From the NCBI RefSeq assembly GCF_943913405.1, contig NZ_CALTYA010000002.1:1-64000 (forward strand): DNA of 64,000 nt, written 5' to 3'. The notes under the pieces were generated by a model that saw only the letters and a list, made by a program, of their open reading frames with translations, was not told where the DNA came from and did not search any database. This document shows, piece by piece, positions 1-7,609 of this stretch. The DNA comes from an uncultured Flavobacterium sp. (GTDB lineage Bacteria; Bacteroidota; Bacteroidia; Flavobacteriales; Flavobacteriaceae). Position 1 is the stretch's first letter, and every line of letters starts with the position of its first letter. Made by a program: the position numbers and the translations under genes.

Positions 1-2
1 GA

Positions 3-92
3 TTAGAATCCTATATTAATAAATTTATAGCAAGAGTATTTGCTTTAGAAGGTGTGCATCATAATTATCCCCTAAATTATAATAGGAAATAA
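3..92 (+). CDS. 3' end of an unidentified gene (partial)
   Basis: An open frame enters from the window edge and runs about 29 codons to a TAA at 90-92. The visible residues (ending VHHNYPLNYNRK) have a plausible amino-acid mix but no recognisable motif. The last third overlaps the first copy of a repeat at 61-81, which weakens the case for strict coding constraint. It may be the tail of a real gene or chance; no function can be given. Confidence 0.3.
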   Translation, partial: LESYINKFIARVFALEGVHHNYPLNYNRK

Positions 93-329
93 AAATAGAT
101 ACTGTAAATGCTGAATTTATTACATTATTATAGAAATCTATAATTTAGGGAATAATTATTTGAATGGATGTTTAACATATAATCTGTATACAGAAGGGAA
201 TATAAAGGAGATAAGAACGGAAAATTGCTCATATTAACTTTAAATCTTAATTATGCACCTACTCCTTGCTTATGATGAATGCATTTTCTGTTAAATCTAG
301 AAATCTATAATTTAGGGGATAGAAATTAT
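61..329. repeat. Three copies of a ~21-bp repeat, one inverted
   Basis: Copy A (61-81) is the reverse complement of copy B (139-159) with one mismatch. Copy C (306-329) is in the orientation of B. The core is TATAATTTAGGG followed by RATA and an AT-rich tail. B and C share a 20-bp identical stretch (131-150 and 298-317). A and B could form a 21-bp stem. The cluster lies outside any convincing gene at the left edge of the accessory region, so it may mark an element end or be a set of operator sites. The rest of 93-389 shows no gene. Confidence 0.75.
183..194. other. Perfect 12-bp palindrome
   Basis: TCTGTATACAGA is a perfect palindrome between repeat copies B and C. It may be a binding site for a dimeric protein, but no gene start is close enough to support a specific role. 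Confidence 0.35.
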
Positions 330-389
330 ATTATGCAATAAATGAGTAATATTGTATTATGGTGGGTAGAATTGCGCTCTGAGAATATA

Positions 390-1151
390 TTAAATATTTG
401 ATTTAATTTCCATAATATCCTTCCTAATTTCCTTTAGCATGTCCTTCATATTTTCGACCCCAATGTCGTCGGGCAAAAATTCCTTCGTTGCGATACTACA
501 GGCGTATTCCCAAATCTCAAGCACTTCAGAAGCTTTTACATTATAGGGTTTGTAAACAGAATTATCAGACTTAAGAGTAAGATTCTTTCCGTTTTTATTT
601 AATCTCTTATAGACGATTCCATTATCTCTTGTCAGCAAAATATAAGTTTTTCCATCCAAAACATCTCCCAGTTTTTCCACATAGCGTCCAACTATAAATG
701 AACCGTCTTTATGGGGAGGCATAGAATCTCCTTCTACAGGGAAAGCCCTGAATTTTCCGTTTCTCAGGAATGGAAGCGAAATATGCTGAAGAGTTTCAAT
801 AAACTCAGGATCTGAATATCCATTTAAATATCCCGCTTGGGCCTTGTGTGGAATTATCTCAATCATGTTTTCTCCCCTGGCATCAACGCTGATTGGTAAA
901 AGAATCCTGTTATCTCCTAATTTTAGAAGATCTCCCATTGGAACTTTTCTTAAATCTACTGAAACCATAATGTCAATGCTTACATGGTAGTAGTTTGAAA
1001 TCTTTTTGAGCAACTCGATAGGCGGCTGTGAGGTTCCATCTTCATATTTTAACAACCTCGCTCTGGTAATGGTGAGATCATCTGCGACCTTTTGCTGTGT
1101 AAGACCCAACTGCGATCTCATATATTTTATATTATCAGAAAATAAAGACAT
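390..1151 (-). CDS. LexA-like repressor: XRE helix-turn-helix plus S24 self-cleaving peptidase
   Basis: 253 aa. Residues ~5-60 form an XRE/Cro-type DNA-binding domain (GLTQQKVADDLTITRARLLKYE). Residues ~95-220 form an S24 peptidase: the predicted self-cleavage site is Ala106-Gly107, the nucleophile Ser143 sits in EGDSM, and the general base is Lys182 in VYKRL. A short charged C-terminal helix follows. By family knowledge such proteins repress target genes and cleave themselves on RecA filaments after DNA damage. The gene diverges from the dinB-dnaE pair with only 92 bp between starts, so it is the likely regulator of that cassette and of itself. A minus-strand TAnnTTTG element lies at 1180-1187. 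Confidence 0.92.
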   Translation of the reverse strand: MSLFSDNIKYMRSQLGLTQQKVADDLTITRARLLKYEDGTSQPPIELLKKISNYYHVSIDIMVSVDLRKVPMGDLLKLGDNRILLPISVDARGENMIEIIPHKAQAGYLNGYSDPEFIETLQHISLPFLRNGKFRAFPVEGDSMPPHKDGSFIVGRYVEKLGDVLDGKTYILLTRDNGIVYKRLNKNGKNLTLKSDNSVYKPYNVKASEVLEIWEYACSIATKEFLPDDIGVENMKDMLKEIRKDIMEIKSNI

Positions 1152-1243
1152 GGTTTGTTAATGTTATAATTTGTAACTGCAAATATAAATATTATTGTTA
1201 CGATTTGATATAAATTTGCATGTACAATTAAATGAAATAAATT
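1152..1243. promoter_or_regulatory. Divergent promoter/operator between repressor and dinB
   Basis: A plus-strand TAAATTTG (1211-1218) points toward dinB and a minus-strand TATATTTG (1187-1180) points toward the repressor; both fit the Bacteroidota -7 element TAnnTTTG. Inverted arms GTAAC (1173-1177) and GTTAC (1197-1201) flank the centre, where a dimeric repressor would cover both promoters. Operator function is inferred. Confidence 0.6.
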
Positions 1244-2401
1244 ATGAAAAGAGCAATTGTACATATGGACCTAGACATGTTTTTCGTGGCTTGTGAAATT
1301 AGAGAGAACTCAAAATTAGCTGGCCTGCCACTTATCGTTGGTGGCAGTTCTGATCGAGGTGTAGTAGCATCCTGCTCTTATGAAGCCCGAAAGTTTGGTG
1401 TCCGTTCTGCCATGCCGATCAAGATGGCGTTGCGCCTTTGCCCGCAGGCTAGAATTATAAAAGGTGACATGGAAATGTATTCCAAGATGTCTAATTTGGT
1501 CACCCAAATTATTGAAGAAAAGTCACCGATCACAGAAAAAGCCAGCATTGATGAGTTTTATTTAGATATTACCGGGATGGACCGTTTTTATGGTTCTTAC
1601 AAGTGGACAAACGAACTGGCGCAGTCCATTACTAAAGAAACGGGTTTGCCGATAAGCTTTGCGCTGTCAGTAAATAAAACAGTATCTAAAATTGGAACTG
1701 GAGAATCAAAACCTACAGGGCGAATGGAAATAAATGAAGATATGGTAAAGCCTTTTCTTAACCCGCTGTCTATAAAAAAAATCCCGATGGTTGGGGATGC
1801 TACTTTCACACTGCTGTCAAGAATAGGCATTAGAACAATTCAAACTTTATCAGAAATGCCAGCTCCCGTTTTACAGCAGATGATTGGCAAGAACGGCATT
1901 GAAATCTGGAAAAAAGCAAACGGTATTGATAACAATCCAGTCGAGCCGTACACAGAAAGGAAATCAATTTCGACAGAACATACTTTTGACCAGGATACCA
2001 TCGACATTCCTAAACTGAAATCAATCCTTATAGGAATGGTCGAAAAGCTGGCATTCCAGCTTCGCTCTGAAGAATGGCTGACATCGACAGTAGTTGTTAA
2101 AATCAGATATAGCAATTTTGATACGGAAACCAAACAGTGTAAAATTCCATACACCTCTTGCGATCACACGCTAAACAAACATGTACGTGAACTTTTTGAT
2201 AAGGTTTACCAGCGCCGGATGCGACTTCGCCTTATAGGCATTCGTTTCAGTGGCCTGGTACATGGAACATATCAAATCAATATGTTTGAAGATACTGAAG
2301 AAATGCTGTCGCTTTACCATGCAATGGACAAGATAAAAAACCGATTCGGATACGATGCAGTAGCTAGGTGTGCAGGTGCAAACCTGAAATCAAAAGGCTG
2401 A
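1244..2401 (+). CDS. dinB: Y-family translesion DNA polymerase (DinB/Pol IV type)
   Basis: 385 aa, a normal length for Pol IV. The catalytic residues are all present: Asp9 in HMDLDMFF, and Asp103-Glu104 in SIDEFYLD; Phe14 is in the steric-gate position. Fingers, thumb (helix-hairpin-helix around residues 175-215) and little-finger regions follow in order. It is expected to copy past damaged bases with low fidelity. It is the first gene of a likely operon with the DnaE-type polymerase 61 bp downstream, under the divergent S24 repressor. This arrangement parallels ImuB/DnaE2-type mutagenesis cassettes, although this protein keeps an active site, unlike ImuB. Confidence 0.93.
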   Translation: MKRAIVHMDLDMFFVACEIRENSKLAGLPLIVGGSSDRGVVASCSYEARKFGVRSAMPIKMALRLCPQARIIKGDMEMYSKMSNLVTQIIEEKSPITEKASIDEFYLDITGMDRFYGSYKWTNELAQSITKETGLPISFALSVNKTVSKIGTGESKPTGRMEINEDMVKPFLNPLSIKKIPMVGDATFTLLSRIGIRTIQTLSEMPAPVLQQMIGKNGIEIWKKANGIDNNPVEPYTERKSISTEHTFDQDTIDIPKLKSILIGMVEKLAFQLRSEEWLTSTVVVKIRYSNFDTETKQCKIPYTSCDHTLNKHVRELFDKVYQRRMRLRLIGIRFSGLVHGTYQINMFEDTEEMLSLYHAMDKIKNRFGYDAVARCAGANLKSKG

Positions 2402-2462
2402 ACATTAACCAATACAATTATCAAGCACTGCATTTTTGCACCATACAAATTAAAAAAATCAC

Positions 2463-5400
2463 ATGTATCTAAACTGCCACTCTTTTCATTCTCTGCGATA
2501 CGGTACCATCCCTTTGTCTGAATTGGTGTCTCTGGCCGTGGCAAATAATGTAAAAGCTTTGGCCTTGACAGACATCAATACTGTAACAGGAATATACGAT
2601 TTTACAAAAGAATGCCTCGAAAAAGGCATCAAGCCCCTGGTGGGAATAGATTTCCGAAATAATAGCGGAAAATTGCTTTATATCGGATTGGCCACAAGTC
2701 AAGAGGGAATCGGTGAGATGTGCAGATTCATCACTAAGCATAATTTTGACGATACTCCAAAACCAAATCAAGCTCCTGATTTTAAAAATGTAATAGTGAT
2801 TTATCCTCAAGACAATGTTCCGAGGATACTGAATGACTACGAATATATAGGAATCCGTCCTGAGCAACTTACAAGTCTGGTTCAGAAAGGATGGAAGGAT
2901 AAAATTGACAGAATGGTTGCGCTTAGTCCGGTAACCTTCAATTCGAAAAAAGAATTCAACCTTCATAGAATACTGCGGGCTGTAGATTCCAATATAATTT
3001 TGTCAAAACTGGCTGAAGATGATTACTGCAAGACATCTGAGGTTATGATTCCAGAGGATGAAGTGAAAGCAAAATATATAGGCTATCCGAAAATAATCCA
3101 AAACACAGAAAAAATATTTAGTGGCTGCAATTTCGAATTTGACTTCAATACCCCGAGAAATAAAAAGCACTATACAAAAAATAAGGAAAGCGATATTGCA
3201 CTTCTTACAAGCCTCGCTGAAAAAGGCTTTAATGCCAAATATGGAAAAGAGAACAAAGAAGCGGAAGCAAGAGTTAAAAAAGAATTGAAGGTAATAGATA
3301 ACTTGGGTTTCAGCGGTTATTTCTTGATTACCTGGGATATCGTCAGGTACAGCAACAGCATGGGATTTATGCATGTAGGGCGCGGCTCCGGAGCGAATAG
3401 CATCGTGAGTTATTGTCTTGGAATAACAAACATATGCCCTATCGAACTTGATTTATATTTCGAAAGATTTCTTAACTCGAGCAGAAAGAGCCCTCCTGAT
3501 TTTGATATTGACTGGAGCTGGAAGGAACGCGACCATATCTTGGAATATATATTCAACCGTTTCGGCAGAGAGCACGTTGCATTTTGCGGTACTAATGTAG
3601 AATTTAAATACCGCTCTATCTTCCGCGAGGTCGGGAAGGTCTTCGGACTCCCAAAAGAAGAACTTGATGCCTTGGCTACGAATCCCATGAAAAGCCATGA
3701 CAGTAATTCTATTGTTAAGCTGGTACAGGAATATGGGATGATGCTTGAAAAATATCCGAATCAAAGAAGCATGCACTCCTGTGGCATACTTATCTCAGAG
3801 GAGCCAATTACTAATTTTACTGCATTAGAAATGCCTCCGAAAGGCTTTCCAATTGTGCAATTTGACATGTACATAGCTGAAGACATAGGATTTGATAAAT
3901 TTGATATATTAAGCCAGCGAGGTATCGGAACAATTGACGACACCGTAAACCTGATTGAAAAAAATAAGGGCATTAAAGTAGATATACGAAACATCGCAAA
4001 TTCTAAGGACGAGCCCAAATGCAACGAATTTCTTAGTCGGGGTCAGACAATCGGGTGTTTTTACATTGAGAGTCCTGCCATGAGGGGACTGCTTCGCCGA
4101 CTAAAGTGTGACGACTATGTGACATTGGTTGCTGCGTCTTCTATCATTCGCCCTGGAGTTGCCCAATCGGGAATGATGAAAGAATATATTTTCCGACACA
4201 ATTATCCTGACCGTTTCGAATATTTCCACGATGTATTTAAAGAACATTTGGGTGAAACATACGGAATCATGGTATATCAAGAAGACGTGATTAAGATAGC
4301 GCTCCATTATGGAGGGCTTGAACCTGCATATGGAGACATCCTGCGCAGGGCTATCAGCGGGAAGGGCCGTTCGCTTAAAGAACTGCAGACAGTGAAGGAG
4401 CGCTACTTTGAATGCTGTGCTGCAAAAGGCCATCCTTTGCAGTTAAGCCAGGAAGTTTATCGCCAGATTGAATCCTTTGCAGGTTATTCTTTCTGCAAAG
4501 CCCATTCAGCTTCTTACGCAGTTGAAAGCTATCAGAGCCTATTTTTGAAAATCTACTATCCTGTTGAATTCATGACCGCCGTAATAAACAATGACGGAGG
4601 ATTCTACCGTACTGAAGTTTACGTGCATGAAGCCAAGATGTCGGGTGCAAATTTGCTCAATCCCTGCGTAAATAGAAGCACATGGGAAACGACGCTTTAC
4701 GGGAATGATATTTATTTGGGCTTTAAACATCTCAAGAGTTTGGAATCAAAGATTGGATTTTTAATTGAAGAAGAAAGAGGAATAAATGGGGAATATACTT
4801 CCTTGGAAAATTTCATTAACCGGATACCCATCGGAATTGAAGGCATTCAGGTACTTATTTTTATTGGCGCCTTCCGATTTACTGGAAAAACTAAAAATCA
4901 GCTATTGGTGTCAGCGAGATTATTAATGGTAAATTTCAAAGCAGAAAATCGAGAAATGTTACTTCTGCAGGAACCAGCAGTGGAATATGACCTTCCTAAA
5001 TTGGAACGCTCTGAATTCGAAGATGCATTTGATGAGATTGAGCTGTTAAGCTTTCCTATATCCTGCACGCCTTTTGATCTTTTGAAAACAAAATATCGTG
5101 GTGATGTAATGGCAAAAGACCTTCTTGTGCATCATAGAAAAACAGTTAGGATGCTTGCCTACCTTATCTCTCGCAAGCATGTGCCGACCAAAGCCGGTGC
5201 CATGTATTTTGGAACGTGGATTGACAATAATGGCGATTATTTCGATACGGCACATTTTGCCGACTGTGTTATTAAATATCCTTTTCAGGGAGGAGGATGC
5301 TACCTGCTACTGGGCATGGTGGAAGTAGATTATCATTTCCCAACCATTACAATATCAAAGATGGCGAAAATGCCTTTTATTCCTGATCCACGTTACAGTA

Positions 5401-5531
5401 ATTCAGATAGTAAGCTGTTTTCAACTCACCAAAATATAAAAGAAGATATCAGCATGACCCAGCGAAAACCTTATCCGCAAGCACATGAAATAAATTTGCC
5501 CCGATACAAAATGAAAAATAATGCTACATAA
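2463..5531 (+). CDS. DnaE-type DNA polymerase III alpha, accessory (mutagenesis cassette)
   Basis: 1022 aa, shorter than the replicative DnaE at 26629. It has an N-terminal PHP domain, C-family palm with GRGSGANS, catalytic Asp348 and Asp350 in PDFDID and Asp481 in DKFDIL, then fingers and a short C-terminal OB-like region. There is no exonuclease domain. The PHP metal site looks degenerate: the usual HxH is NCH and the usual TDH is TDI, so PHP proofreading is unlikely. Downstream of dinB and under an S24 repressor, it most likely acts as an inducible error-prone polymerase comparable to DnaE2. Its last ~100 codons are duplicated at 5822-6124. Confidence 0.9.
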   Translation: MYLNCHSFHSLRYGTIPLSELVSLAVANNVKALALTDINTVTGIYDFTKECLEKGIKPLVGIDFRNNSGKLLYIGLATSQEGIGEMCRFITKHNFDDTPKPNQAPDFKNVIVIYPQDNVPRILNDYEYIGIRPEQLTSLVQKGWKDKIDRMVALSPVTFNSKKEFNLHRILRAVDSNIILSKLAEDDYCKTSEVMIPEDEVKAKYIGYPKIIQNTEKIFSGCNFEFDFNTPRNKKHYTKNKESDIALLTSLAEKGFNAKYGKENKEAEARVKKELKVIDNLGFSGYFLITWDIVRYSNSMGFMHVGRGSGANSIVSYCLGITNICPIELDLYFERFLNSSRKSPPDFDIDWSWKERDHILEYIFNRFGREHVAFCGTNVEFKYRSIFREVGKVFGLPKEELDALATNPMKSHDSNSIVKLVQEYGMMLEKYPNQRSMHSCGILISEEPITNFTALEMPPKGFPIVQFDMYIAEDIGFDKFDILSQRGIGTIDDTVNLIEKNKGIKVDIRNIANSKDEPKCNEFLSRGQTIGCFYIESPAMRGLLRRLKCDDYVTLVAASSIIRPGVAQSGMMKEYIFRHNYPDRFEYFHDVFKEHLGETYGIMVYQEDVIKIALHYGGLEPAYGDILRRAISGKGRSLKELQTVKERYFECCAAKGHPLQLSQEVYRQIESFAGYSFCKAHSASYAVESYQSLFLKIYYPVEFMTAVINNDGGFYRTEVYVHEAKMSGANLLNPCVNRSTWETTLYGNDIYLGFKHLKSLESKIGFLIEEERGINGEYTSLENFINRIPIGIEGIQVLIFIGAFRFTGKTKNQLLVSARLLMVNFKAENREMLLLQEPAVEYDLPKLERSEFEDAFDEIELLSFPISCTPFDLLKTKYRGDVMAKDLLVHHRKTVRMLAYLISRKHVPTKAGAMYFGTWIDNNGDYFDTAHFADCVIKYPFQGGGCYLLLGMVEVDYHFPTITISKMAKMPFIPDPRYSNSDSKLFSTHQNIKEDISMTQRKPYPQAHEINLPRYKMKNNAT

Positions 5532-5600
5532 ATTATTGCTTAAGCACTAATATAAAATTTTGTAATTTTACAGTTATATTTAAGCTAAAAATAGCTGACT

Positions 5601-5783
5601 ATGAAAAAGTTAAAGAAAATTCAAGATAATGATAAGGCGCTGAAAGGAGATGCAAATAATTTAAGTGCTGAAGATCTTAAAATGCTTAATGATGCATTAA
5701 AAAGCATGCAAAGTAGGGAGCAGTTCAAAGAGCAAAATGAGGAGGCTAGGGAGTTTTTCAGGAAAGCTATTTATAAAATTTGA
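5601..5783 (+). CDS. Small hypothetical protein, charged and helical
   Basis: 60 aa, very rich in Lys, Glu, Asp and Asn, predicted mostly helical, with no signal peptide or membrane segment. It sits in a ~290-bp gap between the intact dnaE-type gene and the duplicated dnaE tail, on the same strand. I recognise no family. It begins with MKKLKKIQDNDK and could be a small DNA- or protein-binding factor, but that is speculation. Confidence 0.5.
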   Translation: MKKLKKIQDNDKALKGDANNLSAEDLKMLNDALKSMQSREQFKEQNEEAREFFRKAIYKI

Positions 5784-5821
5784 ATTGCTAAATAAGTATA
5801 ATTTCCTTTGAATATGTATTA

Positions 5822-6124
5822 TATGGAGATTACTTCGATACGGCACATTTTGCCGACTGTGTTATTCAATATCCTTTCCAAGGTGGAGGATGTTATCTGT
5901 TACTGGGGACGGTGGAAGTAGATTATCATTTTCCAACCATCAAGATATCAAAGATGGCAAAAATGCCTTTTATTCCTGACCCACGCTACAGCAACTCCGA
6001 AAGCAGGCAATTTTCAACCCACCAAAAGATCAAGGAAGATATAAGCATGACACAGAGAAAGCCATACCCGCAAGAACACGAAATAAACCTGCCACGCTTT
6101 AAAATGAAGAATAATATTGTTTGA
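5822..6124 (+). pseudogene. Remnant: duplicated 3' end of the accessory dnaE
   Basis: The frame reading GDYFDTAHFADCV to the TGA at 6122-6124 is closely similar to the last ~100 codons of the gene ending at 5531, with scattered, largely synonymous changes. Homology starts abruptly near 5822, inside what would be the middle of the parent gene, and no start or polymerase domain is present. It is a fragment of a second, slightly diverged dnaE copy. It most likely arose by recombination between two cassettes or by insertion at the gene end. The first copy ends KMKNNAT and this one KMKNNIV. Confidence 0.85.
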
Positions 6125-6248
6125 ACTAGTATGTAACTTATTAATCAATATTAAGGCTAAACCCTTTCACAAAGTTTTAATTCATAATAATGGTAATGAA
6201 TCATATAATGCAGTGGTAATTCCATTAACAATTGGCATCAGAACTGAG

Positions 6249-7601
6249 CTATATACCCCACAAAGCAGCTCTATTGAATTGGCTAAGATTTTGGATATTT
6301 CCCGAATCTTTGCAAAATTCCGACGGCGCATCGTCAAGAGCAGGAAACCTATTTTTCAAATCGCTAAAGTTTTCTTCCACTTCCACCCACAATTTGTAAA
6401 ATTCATCAACCTGAAGCGGTGAAGACCAAAACCCATTCTTTAATCCATAATTTTCCCAAATGAAATTTAATTCATCTTTAGTTATATTTGAATCCTTTAG
6501 CAACCTAGAAACATTCCCAGTAGCAATTCGCAAGAGTAGTGCGGCTCTTGAAATTACTGCTAGTGGTTTTAACTGTTTGTTTTGAGCTTCATTGAAAATT
6601 AAATGTGAGCTAACAAATGGAGCTTCGGATAACAAGAGTCTTTTCAAGTTAGTATCTACTGCGCCTCCAACATGCGTAAATGCCTGATCAATACGATTCT
6701 CAAATGTATCTCTTGCTGCTAGATTCAAACGTGTAAATAGTTGATTATATAAATCACGAAGTAAATAGCGATCAAGCAAATGAAACGGATCGCTACCAGA
6801 AGGACTTAATACTTCAAATAGCTCATATGTCTGCTCTAATGTAGTTTTAAAATTAAATGAACTGTCAAAGTTAGAAATTGTTTGAGGTCTATAGCTAACA
6901 AAGTTTCTTAATTCCCTGTCATTTTTAAATCGCTGTACATCGAACGCCCAATTTAATAGCCAATCTTTTGTAATTGAGCCAACTACCAAAGGTGTTGCAG
7001 TTGGAGCAAAACCTTCCGTAAGCTCTGCAAAGTCAAAGCCTTTTACTTTGAAAATTTTTAACAGATCAGAAGTCGGCTTAGTAGTTGACACACACCATTT
7101 ACTTAAAGCATCCCATGCGAATTGATGAGTTCCAAGTTTATTCTCAGAGTTTCTTCCATTTATCTTTCTCTTATATTTACTAAAATTAGTGAAGCTGGTA
7201 TTATCATTTAATCCTATGTGATGATTACTAAAAACACCTATTCCTTCAGTAGCAAGAAAGGACATCACAGCACGTAACTCTGCATAGTATCCTAGGTGTA
7301 CTGATACGCCGTTATTTGCATTTTGTAGGGCTCTCACACTATTTGCTAAATATCCCCATCCATCTATTAAATGAGATAATGTTGAGGCAGCTATGTAAGA
7401 TGAAGCATCATGATAACTTAAAGATATAGGGTTTGAGGGACGAAAATGTTTATCGATTGCAGCTACAGCATCAATGTTCATTCTGTTCCTTTGCGAAATT
7501 AACCTATTGTTAGGCAAGTTAGAAATTTTAATTTTTTCTAGTGAGCTAATAATAGGGTTACGCGAAGTATTTTTTATAAAAATTCCTAGCTTTTTTGTCA
7601 T
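6249..7601 (-). CDS. Unknown protein, third gene of methyltransferase-DGQHR operon
   Basis: 450 aa with no signal peptide and no clear membrane span. I do not recognise a family. The N-terminal third (~50-130) reads like a helical bundle (SYHDASSYIAASTLSHLIDG, then YYAELRAVMSFLATEGIGVF), somewhat like HEPN or YaaC-type folds, but no Rx4-6H motif is visible. The gene starts 8 bp after the stop of the DGQHR gene, so the two are almost certainly cotranscribed and functionally linked. It is the last gene of the operon and ends about 125 bp from the dnaE remnant. It could be an effector or a specificity partner of the modification enzyme; this is inference from position only. Confidence 0.75.
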   Translation of the reverse strand: MTKKLGIFIKNTSRNPIISSLEKIKISNLPNNRLISQRNRMNIDAVAAIDKHFRPSNPISLSYHDASSYIAASTLSHLIDGWGYLANSVRALQNANNGVSVHLGYYAELRAVMSFLATEGIGVFSNHHIGLNDNTSFTNFSKYKRKINGRNSENKLGTHQFAWDALSKWCVSTTKPTSDLLKIFKVKGFDFAELTEGFAPTATPLVVGSITKDWLLNWAFDVQRFKNDRELRNFVSYRPQTISNFDSSFNFKTTLEQTYELFEVLSPSGSDPFHLLDRYLLRDLYNQLFTRLNLAARDTFENRIDQAFTHVGGAVDTNLKRLLLSEAPFVSSHLIFNEAQNKQLKPLAVISRAALLLRIATGNVSRLLKDSNITKDELNFIWENYGLKNGFWSSPLQVDEFYKLWVEVEENFSDLKNRFPALDDAPSEFCKDSGNIQNLSQFNRAALWGI

Positions 7602-7609
7602 TTATGTAA

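Noticed and set aside
183..194. LexA-type SOS box (CTGT...ACAG)
   Set aside because: The palindrome lacks the 8-bp spacer of the enterobacterial box and is ~950 bp from the nearest relevant start, so I list it only as a palindrome.
6117..6422. Plus-strand frame of ~100 codons overlapping the end of the 450-aa gene
   Set aside because: Its second half is antisense to the operon gene, and its residues are unlike a folded protein. The operon gene has a tight start-stop fit with its neighbour.
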